In this document: one piece after another, positions 17,166 through 25,297 of the stretch
Numbering within the stretch: position 1 is the first letter of the stretch
How the letters are laid out: the number at the start of each line of letters is the position of its first letter
NCBI RefSeq assembly: GCF_026340255.1
Contig: NZ_JAPEPJ010000002.1
Coordinates: forward strand, 744,001-808,000
Length of the DNA stretch: 64,000 nt
Source of the DNA: Streptomyces sp. NBC_01408
GTDB taxonomy: Bacteria > Actinomycetota > Actinomycetes > Streptomycetales > Streptomycetaceae
Direction: 5' to 3'
The notes under the pieces: model-generated
What the model was told of the DNA's origin: nothing
Database searches by the model: none
What the model saw: the letters and a program-made list of their open reading frames with translations, nothing else
Translations under genes and position numbers: made by a program

Positions 17166-18200
17166 GTGAACGACCTGGACGGCGCCCTGCAGTACCTCAG
17201 CGACTCCGGACCCGAGTTCGGCCCCGGCGTGAGCAACCACGGCCCCATGGCGGCGGAGGCCCTCGGACAGCTCGGGCACGGCGCGTCGATCGGGTCCTGG
17301 GTGAGCTCGTACCGGAAGGTCCTCTACGACGACACCTACGGGCGCTTCCAGGAGATCACCCGGGACAACTGGCGGTCCGCGCTCGGCAACATGCGTCTCC
17401 TCGGGGACTGGAACGAATTCTTCCGCCGGGAGCTGGACAGCGCGCCCTGGACCGACGTCCTCGTCCGCTGGTGGCCCCGGCTGCTGGGCGGCTTCGCCGC
17501 CGGAGGAGGCCACGGCGTCATCCGGACCGGGCACGCGGTACGGATGCTGACGGAGGCCCACACCCCGTGGCGCCTGGAGGAACTCGCCCGCGGGCTCGGC
17601 TACTGGGCCGCCCGCTACCAGGAGCTCCCCGAGGAGCCCGCGACCCCGCGCGAACGGGATCTGGCGCAGGCCTGGGACGCGGTCCCCAAGCTGCGCAGCG
17701 ACCAGGGCATGGGCATGATCTTCCGGATCCGCCTCGAAACCGTCTGGCTGGAGCCCGACTTCGCGCCGGCCGTGGACTCCCTGCTCCCCGAGGACGACGC
17801 CGACCGCGCGCTGAGCCGGCTCACCCTGGCCGCCGCCGGGAGCTACCTCACCGACGACCACAAGACCCCCATGGCCTTCGTCCACGCGCTCACCACACCC
17901 GCGGCGGTCCGCCTGGTCCTGCCGCACCTGCCGCCGGAACTCCACTGGCCCACCGTCGCCGCCTCCGTCCGCTTCTCCGCCGCCATCCGCAGCGCCTACG
18001 GGACCGGGCGGCGCGAGCACCACCCCGAGGAGCCGGTCCGGGACTACGTCACGCTCGCCGAACGCGCCCTGGCGACCGAGGACCCGCACGCCATCAAGTA
18101 CGTCGAGGCCTGCCGCCGCGAGGACGCGCTGCGCCCCGATCCCTCGTACGCGATCGCCGCGACCGACTGGGTCCGGCGCTGCGAGACGGGGTCCTTCTGA
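17166..18200 (+). CDS. Questin oxidase family protein (DUF4243)
   Basis: This 344-residue, mostly alpha-helical protein is of the questin-oxidase-like/AflY family (PF14027). Typical segments are SNHGPMAAEALGQLGH near the N-terminus, YRKVLYDDTYGRF, and GGGHGVIRTGHAVRML in the middle, with conserved His residues. Fungal members perform Baeyer-Villiger-type ring opening of anthraquinones; bacterial members have no established substrate. GTG 17166 follows AGGGGG at good spacing. The next gene starts 2 bases after its stop, so the two form an operon, although a link between an oxidase and a glucosidase is not obvious. Confidence 0.85.
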   Translation: MNDLDGALQYLSDSGPEFGPGVSNHGPMAAEALGQLGHGASIGSWVSSYRKVLYDDTYGRFQEITRDNWRSALGNMRLLGDWNEFFRRELDSAPWTDVLVRWWPRLLGGFAAGGGHGVIRTGHAVRMLTEAHTPWRLEELARGLGYWAARYQELPEEPATPRERDLAQAWDAVPKLRSDQGMGMIFRIRLETVWLEPDFAPAVDSLLPEDDADRALSRLTLAAAGSYLTDDHKTPMAFVHALTTPAAVRLVLPHLPPELHWPTVAASVRFSAAIRSAYGTGRREHHPEEPVRDYVTLAERALATEDPHAIKYVEACRREDALRPDPSYAIAATDWVRRCETGSF

Positions 18201-18202
18201 AG

Positions 18203-19870
18203 GTGACGGGGCACGAGCCCACCGGCACGCCGCCCTGGTGGCGCGACGCCGTGATCTACCAGGTCTACCCGCGCAGCTTCCTCGACACGGACGGCGACGG
18301 AGTCGGCGATCTGCGCGGTGTCAGCCGCCGCATCCCCTACCTCGCCCGCCTCGGCGTCGACACGCTGTGGCTCTCCCCCTTCTTCTCCTCCCCCATGGCG
18401 GACTTCGGGTACGACGTCCGGGACCACACCGCGGTCGATCCCCTCTTCGGCGACCTGGCCGACTTCGACGGGCTCGTCGCCGCGGCCCACGCCCACGGGC
18501 TGCGCGTACTGATCGACTACGTCCCCAACCACACGTCCGGCGAACACCCCTGGTTCCGGGATGCGCGCACCGGTCCGCTCAGTCCCCGGCGCGACTGGTA
18601 CGTATGGCGGGATCCGGCGCCGGGGGGCGGCCCGCCCAACAACTGGATCACCTTGTTCGGGGAATCCGCCTGGACCCTGGACACGGAAAGCGGCCAGTAT
18701 TATCTGCATTCCTTCCTGTCGTCCATGCCCGACCTGAATTGGCGCAACCCGGCCGTGCGGGAGGCCATGTTCGACGTGGCGCGATTCTGGCTCGACCGCG
18801 GGGTCGACGGATTCCGCGTGGACTGTGCGCCGCTCGTCGCCAAGGATCCCGCACTGCGGGACAATCCGGCGGCCTCCGCGGGCACCGTGGCCCATCACCG
18901 CCCGATGGGCGGATACGACAGCCAGCTGCACCTGTACGACCAGGCCCATCCCGATCTCCACGCGATGTACCGGGAATTCCGCGCGGTGCTGGACGCCTAC
19001 GGGGACGGAGCGGCCGCCCGAATCGCCCTGGGCGAGATCCACGTGTACGACTGGAAGGATTGGAGCCGCTATTTCGGCCGGCAACTCGACGAGATCCACC
19101 TGCCCCTCAGCTTCGGCCTGCTCCGCACCCCCTGGGAGCCCGGCGCGATCCGGGACCTGGTGCGGGAGGTCCTCGGCGCCCTGCCCGCCGGGGCGGCCTC
19201 GACCTGGGTGACGGGAAGCCACGACGACCCGAGGGTCGCCTCACGCGTCGGCCAGGACCAGGCGGCGAACGCGCTGCTGCTGCAACTCACCCTCCCCGGC
19301 GCCACGATCCTCTACAACGGAGACGAACTCGGCCTGCCCGACGCGCACATCGCCCCGGAGGACATCCGGGACCCCTGGGGGCTGCGCACCCCCGGGCTCA
19401 GCCGCGACCCCGCCCGCTCCCCCATGCCCTGGAGCGACGGGCCCGGGGCGGGCTTCACGAGGGCCGGAGTCAGACCGTGGCTCCCGATCGTCCGTCCCCC
19501 GGGCGGCGACGCGGCGGCCCAGGAGGACGATCCCGGTTCCCTGCTCAGCCTCACCCGCGCGGTCCTGGCGCTGCGTCGGGCGCACCCGGCCCTCGGCTCG
19601 GGTGCGATCGAGTTCGCCGACGCCCTCGACGGGGTGCTCGCGTACACGCGAACCGGCTCACCGGGCGGCGAATCCCTGCTGGTCACCCTGAACTTGACGG
19701 ACGGCCCCGTCCGCATCGACAGCATCGGCGGGATCGGCAGGACGGCGGCCGGCCGCTCCTGGGAGCGGCTCCTGACGACGGCCCCCGAGGCGCGCGCCGC
19801 CGCCGGCCCCCGTGGCGTGGATCCCCATGTGCTGGCCCCGCACGAGGGAGTGATCTGGCGGACGGCGTGA
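18203..19870 (+). CDS. GH13 alpha-glucosidase / oligo-1,6-glucosidase
   Basis: The 555-residue cytoplasmic enzyme opens with PWWRDAVIYQVYPRSFLDTDGDGVGDL and contains all GH13 regions: DYVPNHTSGEHPWF (region I), GFRVDCAP (nucleophile Asp207), LGEIHVYD (acid/base Glu278) and GSHDDPR (Asp341). The QVYPRSF start and the overall length fit GH13 subfamilies that hydrolyse alpha-glucosides such as isomaltose, maltose or trehalose-like sugars. Region IV reads SHDD instead of the common NHDQ, a noticeable substitution. The GTG is 2 bases after the preceding stop, so it is translationally coupled to the questin oxidase gene. The exact linkage specificity is not readable. Confidence 0.9.
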   Translation: MTGHEPTGTPPWWRDAVIYQVYPRSFLDTDGDGVGDLRGVSRRIPYLARLGVDTLWLSPFFSSPMADFGYDVRDHTAVDPLFGDLADFDGLVAAAHAHGLRVLIDYVPNHTSGEHPWFRDARTGPLSPRRDWYVWRDPAPGGGPPNNWITLFGESAWTLDTESGQYYLHSFLSSMPDLNWRNPAVREAMFDVARFWLDRGVDGFRVDCAPLVAKDPALRDNPAASAGTVAHHRPMGGYDSQLHLYDQAHPDLHAMYREFRAVLDAYGDGAAARIALGEIHVYDWKDWSRYFGRQLDEIHLPLSFGLLRTPWEPGAIRDLVREVLGALPAGAASTWVTGSHDDPRVASRVGQDQAANALLLQLTLPGATILYNGDELGLPDAHIAPEDIRDPWGLRTPGLSRDPARSPMPWSDGPGAGFTRAGVRPWLPIVRPPGGDAAAQEDDPGSLLSLTRAVLALRRAHPALGSGAIEFADALDGVLAYTRTGSPGGESLLVTLNLTDGPVRIDSIGGIGRTAAGRSWERLLTTAPEARAAAGPRGVDPHVLAPHEGVIWRTA

Positions 19871-20174
19871 CCGTGACCGGCGCCGGGTCAGCGCCGGGTC
19901 CATCCAGGTCGGCGCCGGTCCACTCCAGGTCAGCGCCGGGGGTCCCCTTCGCGCACCTCGGCCCGGGGCGGCCGCCGAGGCCTCCCGAACGCGGGAAGAT
20001 ACCAGCCCTTCCGGCACCCGCCCCGATGTTTGTCCAAGGGTGATGGTCCTTCAGTAGCGGCACCACAAGTGGCACTAGCGTCCCGTGGCACCCCGGTAAT
20101 GCGGGTGCGCACCGCAGGACTCACGAGGCCTGCGGCCCCCGCCCCCTCCGGGCCCACGGAGCGAGGAGGCACTT
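19871..20174 (+). other. Intergenic region with decayed short repeats
   Basis: After the glucosidase stop there are three near-copies of GGTC(A/G)GCGCCGGG within about 70 bases. The rest is the promoter region of the DUF4142 gene: a TAGCGT-like -10 near 20078 without a convincing -35, and a strong GAGGAGG ribosome site before GTG 20175. No gene is visible. Confidence 0.4.
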
Positions 20175-20888
20175 GTGCTGTCATTGCGGCGGAGACCCGT
20201 CAGCAGCCTGTCGGTGGCCACGAGGTACGCGATCGGAAGCGGTGTCGTCATCACCGCCCTGGCCATGACGCTGATCGCGCTGCTGGTCCCCGTGGAGAGC
20301 TACGGCGGCCGCGCCTCGGCCGCCACCGCGGCGGCTCCGGCGGGCGAGGACGACGGCGCCGGCACCATGAGCACGGCGTACGGGCCGCTGACCGCCGCGG
20401 ACCGGGACTTCATCCGGAAGGTTCGGCTCGCCGGCCTGTGGGAGCTGCCCGCCGGGCGCCAGGCCCAGCAGCGCGGGACGCGCGCCTCGGTCCGTACCGC
20501 CGGGGAACACCTCGTCGATGGCCACGCCGACCTGGACCGGCAGGTCATCCAGGTCGGCCAGTCCCTCGGCGTGAACCTGCCCAACCAGCCGAGCACGCAG
20601 CAGCAGGAGTGGCTGCGCCAGCTGACCGCCGCCCAGGGCGACGAGTACGAGCGCTTGTTCGTCCAATTGCTCCGCCGGGCGCACGGAAAGGTGTTCGCGC
20701 TGCTGGCCGGAGTGCGGGCGCAGACCCGCAACTCCATGGTCCGGGCCCTCGCCACATCGGCCAACGCCACCGTCCTGGACCACATCACGGTCCTGGAGGA
20801 CACCGGGCTGGTCGACTTCGACTCGCTCGCCGACGGGCCCCCGCCCGCCACCCCGCTCCGCTCCTCCGATGTCCGATCGACGAAGTGA
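20175..20888 (+). CDS. Secreted DUF4142 domain protein
   Basis: This 237-residue protein has an N-terminal signal/anchor segment (about residues 18-42, IGSGVVITALAMTLIALLV) and a DUF4142 ferritin-like helical domain (about 70-215). It includes LTAADRDFIRKVRLAGLWEL, AGEHLVDGHADLDRQV and AQGDEYERLFVQLLRRAHGKV. The family is periplasmic or extracellular with unknown biochemical function. GTG 20175 is preceded by GAGGAGG. The DUF1996 gene follows after 9 bases, so the two exported proteins are one operon. Confidence 0.88.
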   Translation: MLSLRRRPVSSLSVATRYAIGSGVVITALAMTLIALLVPVESYGGRASAATAAAPAGEDDGAGTMSTAYGPLTAADRDFIRKVRLAGLWELPAGRQAQQRGTRASVRTAGEHLVDGHADLDRQVIQVGQSLGVNLPNQPSTQQQEWLRQLTAAQGDEYERLFVQLLRRAHGKVFALLAGVRAQTRNSMVRALATSANATVLDHITVLEDTGLVDFDSLADGPPPATPLRSSDVRSTK

Positions 20889-20897
20889 AGTGATCGC

Positions 20898-22295
20898 ATG
20901 AGTCAACAGGGCCACAAACGCCCCCGCTTGTCGAACAAGCTCCTGGCCGTGGTGTCCGCTCTGGTGCTGGGCGGCGGCGGGGTCGCCGTGGTCGCCGGCA
21001 ACGCGTCCGCGGGCCAGGAGGACGACCGTACGACGCAGGTGACGGCGACCATCGACTGCCCCGACGTGGGTGACCGGCTCACCGACGTACCCGACCCGGC
21101 CAGGGCCGAGGTCGACGAGAACCTCGCCGAGCTGGACGACCAGGTGGCCGACGCCTACCGGCGCCTCGCGTCCGGCGAGGCGGCGGCCGGGGACGCCCTC
21201 CTCGGTGAACTCAAGGACCAGCGCGGCAAGTCCATCACCCAGGTCGCAGACGCCATAGGCCGCTCCGGCGCGCGGCCGGAAGGGCTGGAGGCCCTGAGCG
21301 GGTGCGAGATGAAGCAGGCGGACGTCGCCGACGAGGGCGCGGAGGCAGCGGGCGCGCAGGGCGCCCAGGCGCTGGGAGCGGAGGAGCAGCGCAGCGCGGA
21401 CGCCGCGAGCAAGGGCGGCCCCGCACGCGGCGACTTCGTCTCCATCACCAAGGTCAAGCCGAACGTACGCACCCCCGCCGCGGCCCGCGGCGCCTCCACC
21501 GGTTCCTTCAGCTCCCGGTGCGGCCGCAACGAGAACCGCCACTTCAACCCGGACAACGTGATCGTCGCGCCGGGCGTCTCCAACGGGGCGCACCACATGC
21601 ACGACTACGTGGGCAACAACTCCACCGACGCCTTCTCCACCAACGACAGCCTCGCGGCCTCCGGCACCACCTGCGGCAACGGCGACCAGTCCACCTACTA
21701 CTGGCCGGTGCTGCGGCTGCGCGACGGAAAGGCCGAGCGGGACGCAAAGGCGCCCGGCGGCGGCCAGGACGGCAACGTCGGCACCATCCTCCAGCCCAAG
21801 CAGGTGGACATCACCTTCAAGGGGAGTCCCGTCAGCCGGGTCACCGCCATGCCCCGCTTCCTGCGCGTCATCACGGGCGACGCCAAGGCCTTCGCCAACG
21901 GCACGGCGAACGCCAACGCCTCGTGGAGCTGCACCGGATTCGAGAACCGCCAGCTGAAGGACAAGTACCCGATCTGCCCCAAGGGCAGTGACGTGGTGCG
22001 TACCTTCAACTTCCAGAGCTGCTGGGACGGCCGGAACACCGACAGCGCCAACCACCGTACCCACGTGGCCTTCGCGGACAAGGACGGCCGCTGCAAGAAG
22101 GGGTTCACCGCCATGCCGCAACTGGTGCAGCGGATCACCTACGGGGTGGCACCGGGCGCCCGCTTCGCCGTGGACAGCTTCCCCGAGCAGCTGCACAAGC
22201 CGGTGACCGACCACGGTGACTTCATCAACGTGATGTCGGACAACCTGATGCGCAGGGCGGTGGACTGCATCAACAGCGGGCGCACCTGCCGCTGA
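20898..22295 (+). CDS. Secreted DUF1996 domain protein
   Basis: The 465-residue protein has a Sec signal peptide (LLAVVSALVLGGGGVAVVAGNASA, cleavage near residue 38) and a helical linker with a Gly/Ala-rich region to about residue 180. A DUF1996 domain follows: RCGRNENRHFNPDNVIVAPGVSNGAHHMHDYVGN, with conserved His-His-x-His-Asp, then YWPVLR, and SCWDGRNTDSANHRTHVAF. Cysteines in the domain (for example CGNGDQ and CPKGSD) probably form disulfides. DUF1996 proteins occur in actinomycetes and fungi and are thought to act on the cell surface; no activity is proven. The gene ends ahead of a strong terminator hairpin. Confidence 0.9.
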   Translation: MSQQGHKRPRLSNKLLAVVSALVLGGGGVAVVAGNASAGQEDDRTTQVTATIDCPDVGDRLTDVPDPARAEVDENLAELDDQVADAYRRLASGEAAAGDALLGELKDQRGKSITQVADAIGRSGARPEGLEALSGCEMKQADVADEGAEAAGAQGAQALGAEEQRSADAASKGGPARGDFVSITKVKPNVRTPAAARGASTGSFSSRCGRNENRHFNPDNVIVAPGVSNGAHHMHDYVGNNSTDAFSTNDSLAASGTTCGNGDQSTYYWPVLRLRDGKAERDAKAPGGGQDGNVGTILQPKQVDITFKGSPVSRVTAMPRFLRVITGDAKAFANGTANANASWSCTGFENRQLKDKYPICPKGSDVVRTFNFQSCWDGRNTDSANHRTHVAFADKDGRCKKGFTAMPQLVQRITYGVAPGARFAVDSFPEQLHKPVTDHGDFINVMSDNLMRRAVDCINSGRTCR

Positions 22296-22397
22296 CCCGC
22301 CGGCCGGCTCCGATCACCGGTTCTGATCACCGGTTCCGGTCCCCTGCTCCCGGGCCGGGCGCTCCCTCCCCCCACCCACCGCGCCCGGCCCGGGAAA

Positions 22398-22431
22398 GGT
22401 GTTGGCCCGAAGCCGACTTCGGGCCAACACC
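22398..22431 (+). terminator. Strong terminator hairpin
   Basis: A perfect 15-bp stem (22398-22412 with 22417-22431) closes on the 4-base loop CCGA. It sits 103 bases after the DUF1996 stop and 44 bases before the sigma factor ATG. It is followed by a C-rich rather than T-rich run, the common Streptomyces form. Confidence 0.8.
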
Positions 22432-22474
22432 GCTTCCCCGCACCCGTCAGGGTGCCGCACCGACGAGGAGTGCC

Positions 22475-23320
22475 ATGTCCGCCTCTCGTGACGCCGCAGA
22501 CTCCCGTGACACCGCGGACGGCCCGCCGGCCCCGGGCCGCGCCCACGCTCCGCCCACCGACGGGGAACTGACCCGGCGGCTCAGGACCGGCTACGGCGCG
22601 GGCGCCGCGGCCCCGGAGGTGTGCGACGTCCTGTACCGGCGCCACCGAAGGGCCGCCCTGGCGTACGCGCGCACCTGCTGCCGTACCCCGCAGGACGCCG
22701 AGGACCTGGTGTCGGAGGCCTTCCTGCGGACCTTCCACGCCGTCCGCTCCGGCGCCGGACCCCGGGGGCCCTGGCGCGCGTACCTGCTGGCCGTCGTCCG
22801 TCACACGGCCATGGAGTGGCGGACCGGGGACGGGCGGACCCTGCTGACGCCGGACCTCGACTCCTGGTGTCAGCAGGAGCCCGCGGGCAGCGACCCGCAG
22901 GGCCAGTGGCTGGCCGGTGAGGACCGCCGGCTCATCACCCGCTCCTTCGACGCGCTGCCCGAACGCTGGCGGGCCGTGCTGTGGCACACCCTCGTGGAGG
23001 AGGACCCGCCGCAGCGGGTCGCCGCACTGCTGGGCATCAGCCCGAGCGCGGTGACCTCCCTTGCCTTCCGGGCGCGGGAAGGCCTGCGCGAGGCTTACCT
23101 GCGCGCCCATGTGGACGCCGCGGCCGACGGCCGGTGCCGCCAGTACAGCGGCATGCTCGGTTCGGCGGTCCGCCGGGGCGGTGCGCACCGTCCCCGCGCC
23201 CTCGCGCGGCATCTGGCGGGGTGCGGGGCGTGTGCCCGGGCGTACGGGGAACTGCTGGACCTCAGCGCCACCATGCGCCGGGCAGCGCCCGGCTCCCTGG
23301 CGGCCCTCGCCGCCTCCTAG
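22475..23320 (+). CDS. ECF-type sigma factor with a C-terminal zinc-binding tail
   Basis: The 281-residue protein has sigma region 2 (about 50-115: VLYRRHRRAALAYARTCCRTPQDAEDLVSEAFLRTF) and region 4 (about 150-205: FDALPERWRAVLWHTLVEEDPPQRVAALLGISPSAVTSLAFRAREGL). The C-terminal extension contains HLAGCGACARAY, an H-x3-C-x2-C motif as in zinc-dependent anti-sigma (ZAS/RsrA-like) domains. No separate anti-sigma gene is adjacent, so the factor may carry its own redox- or zinc-sensing brake. The ATG follows a GAGGAG ribosome site. Its regulon cannot be read here. Confidence 0.88.
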   Translation: MSASRDAADSRDTADGPPAPGRAHAPPTDGELTRRLRTGYGAGAAAPEVCDVLYRRHRRAALAYARTCCRTPQDAEDLVSEAFLRTFHAVRSGAGPRGPWRAYLLAVVRHTAMEWRTGDGRTLLTPDLDSWCQQEPAGSDPQGQWLAGEDRRLITRSFDALPERWRAVLWHTLVEEDPPQRVAALLGISPSAVTSLAFRAREGLREAYLRAHVDAAADGRCRQYSGMLGSAVRRGGAHRPRALARHLAGCGACARAYGELLDLSATMRRAAPGSLAALAAS

Positions 23321-23384
23321 TGCTGTGGCCGGAAAGGTTTGCCGGGTCGCGTCGTCGAAGCCGCGTCTTCCGCGCGTACGAAGG

Positions 23385-23426
23385 GGCCCCGGCCCGGCCG
23401 CCGCGAGGGCGGGCCGGGCCGGGGCC
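23385..23426. terminator. Bidirectional terminator between convergent genes
   Basis: A perfect 15-bp GC stem (23385-23399 with 23412-23426, 12-base loop) lies between the sigma factor stop and the convergent regulator stop at 23437. Confidence 0.75.
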
Positions 23427-23436
23427 GTGGCAGGGA

Positions 23437-24810
23437 TCAGAGGCCGTTGACGCGGGCCATCCGCCCGACGACCAGGGGGGTGAAGTCGGCCGTGACCACG
23501 CGTGCCGTCCTGCGGCCCACCCGTGCGTTCTGACGGCGCACCTGGGCCATCAGACGGCGGCTGCGCAGGGCCATCTCCAGTTCGAACCGGGTGCGGGGGT
23601 CGCGCAGCCCGGGGCCGAAGAGCTTCTCCAGCTGCCGCATGCGGTAGCGCACGGTCTGCGGATGCACGTTCAGGGCCTTCGCGGCCTCCGGGGCTCCGCC
23701 GCCCTCCAGCCAGGCGAGCAGGGTCACCTCCAGCCGTTCGCTCTGGCGGGGGGTCAGATCCGCCAGCGGGCGCAGCCACCGGGCGGCCAGGGCGTGCGCC
23801 AGGGGCTCGTCCTGGAGCAGCAGCAGGGTCGACAGGTGGTCGTCCACGAAGACGGCCCGGGCGTCCAGGCCGGCCCGGGCGGGTGTCAGGGCGAGCAGCC
23901 GCAGGGCCCAGCGCAGTGAGGACGCGGTGTCCCGCAGGGGTACCGCGTGGCCGACGGCCGCGGACCGGCCGCGCAGCGGGGGTTCGAGCGGGGCCCGGGT
24001 GTCGGGGTCCGGGCTCGGGACCAGCAGGCAGGGCCGGCCCGCGAACACGCCGGGGAGGGCTGCGTCCAGTACGGCCGCCAGCTGGTGCGTCTCGCCGGGT
24101 GTGGCGAGCACGATGGCCCGCACCGCTTCCGGGAGGGGCCAGCTGGCCGCCTCGGCGAGCTGGCTGAGGGAGGCCTCCGACGTGGCCCGGTCGTCGGTGA
24201 GGACCTTGAAGAGCTCCTGCCGTGCGCGGTCGGACGGCTCGGCGTTCTCCGGCCGTTCGGCCTGACCGCTCCTCGGACCGTCCTCACGTAGGGGCTCACG
24301 TACGAGCTCACGCACGGGCTCACGTACTGGCTCACGCACGGGCTCGCGTATGGAGTCACGCACGGGCTCGCGTACGGACTCACGCACCGGCTCGCGTACG
24401 GAGTCCCGTACGGCCTCCCGCATGTCCTCGCGGCGGCCCTCGTGCCTGCCGTCGTGCCGGTCCTCGTCCGTGTGGCCGGCGGGTGTCGCCGTCACTGCCG
24501 GTGTCACTCCCACTGCCCTGGTCACCGGCGCCCCCGGTGCCGGACTCTGACCCGGTGCCCGTGCCGGTGCCGGTGCCCGGTCGGCCGGATCGCGATAGCC
24601 GAGTGCGTTGAGCAGAGCTTCCTCCACCCGCTGTCTGAGCAATTCCTCATCGATGGCATCGTTGTCATCCATAAGGTCGGAAAATTCCGGAATTCCATGC
24701 AGAAGCTCCTCCACTATCTCGGCGGCCAGCGCGGGGAGTTCCCTGCGCAGGACGCGGGTCCACTCGCCTCGGGGGCGGGACCAGATGCGGTTCAGAAGTT
24801 CGCACATCAT
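23437..24810 (-). CDS. PucR/CdaR-type transcriptional regulator with an RExV repeat linker
   Basis: The 457-residue protein has an N-terminal helical region (1-80), a linker of about eleven four-residue repeats of the R-E-P-V type (about 130-176), a middle domain (about 195-370), and a C-terminal PucR helix-turn-helix. The last contains LTPRQSERLEVTLLAWLEGGG, AAKALNVHPQTVRYRMRQLEKLFG and FELEMALRSRRL. ATG 24810 follows GAGG. It is divergent from the redox genes and probably controls them. The interrupted palindrome at 24873-24905 in front of its own start is the best operator candidate. The ligand is unknown. Confidence 0.85.
   Translation of the reverse strand: MMCELLNRIWSRPRGEWTRVLRRELPALAAEIVEELLHGIPEFSDLMDDNDAIDEELLRQRVEEALLNALGYRDPADRAPAPARAPGQSPAPGAPVTRAVGVTPAVTATPAGHTDEDRHDGRHEGRREDMREAVRDSVREPVRESVREPVRDSIREPVREPVREPVRELVREPLREDGPRSGQAERPENAEPSDRARQELFKVLTDDRATSEASLSQLAEAASWPLPEAVRAIVLATPGETHQLAAVLDAALPGVFAGRPCLLVPSPDPDTRAPLEPPLRGRSAAVGHAVPLRDTASSLRWALRLLALTPARAGLDARAVFVDDHLSTLLLLQDEPLAHALAARWLRPLADLTPRQSERLEVTLLAWLEGGGAPEAAKALNVHPQTVRYRMRQLEKLFGPGLRDPRTRFELEMALRSRRLMAQVRRQNARVGRRTARVVTADFTPLVVGRMARVNGL
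24286..24423 (-). repeat. 12-bp coding tandem repeats (RExV) in the PucR-type regulator
   Basis: About eleven imperfect 12-base units of the form GTGCGTGAGCCC/GTACGTGAGCCC (read on the minus strand) encode successive R-E/D-P/S-V tetrapeptides. Their number is likely to vary by replication slippage. Confidence 0.8.
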
Positions 24811-25297
24811 TACCTCGTTCGTGCCGGGGTGAGGCCTGTCCGATGAAGGAGCGACAAGCCTGCCGGGGTGGCCTCGCTTGCCAACATCCGTATCTGGCAA
24901 GTGAGTTGCGACCCTCGTACTCCCTCCTGGAGCAGTCCGGCCCCATACGGTCCCGCAGTTTTGCCGTGATTTTGCCGTCGGTGACGCGTAGGTGGCGGGC
25001 GGTGCGGTGGCCTGTCGCAACCTCCGCTGGAGGGGAATCTTCCGGTGTTGTTCGATGCGCCGGAGACGCGGTGCGAGAAATTATCACGTTTCGATAAATC
25101 CTGTGGAGATGCTGGGTAGCTCCACGATGCTTCTGCACTCCGGCCCAAGCTCCTCGGCCGGCGCAGGAGTTCACAGCGCTGCCGGGCACGACCGACGACA
25201 AGTCCCGGGTCCCGAGCGCCAGGTGGAGCGCGCTCGGAGCCCCGGGGAGGTCCGGGGGGATGGGTCGGGCACCCCCCTAGGCGCACAGGAGAACTGG
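24811..25297. other. Divergent control region of the redox module
   Basis: This 487-bp gap contains the palindrome at 24873-24905 and a locally AT-rich block at 25077-25100 with TTATC/GATAA inverted around 7 bases (25081-25097), the likely promoter area for the rightward genes. A leader of about 200 bases and an AGGAG ribosome site before ATG 25298 follow. I see no gene here. Confidence 0.45.
24873..24905. promoter_or_regulatory. Interrupted palindrome, operator candidate
   Basis: CTCGCTTGCCA (24873-24883) and TGGCAAGTGAG (24895-24905) are inverted copies with one mismatch and an 11-base spacer, 63 bases upstream of the regulator start. The dyad length suits a homodimeric helix-turn-helix protein. 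Confidence 0.5.

Noticed and set aside
17108..18202. N-terminal extension of the GH13 glucosidase as one 920-residue protein
   Set aside because: The upstream part of that frame is antisense-like Arg-rich sequence overlapping the questin oxidase gene. GTG 18203 two bases after the stop is the natural start.
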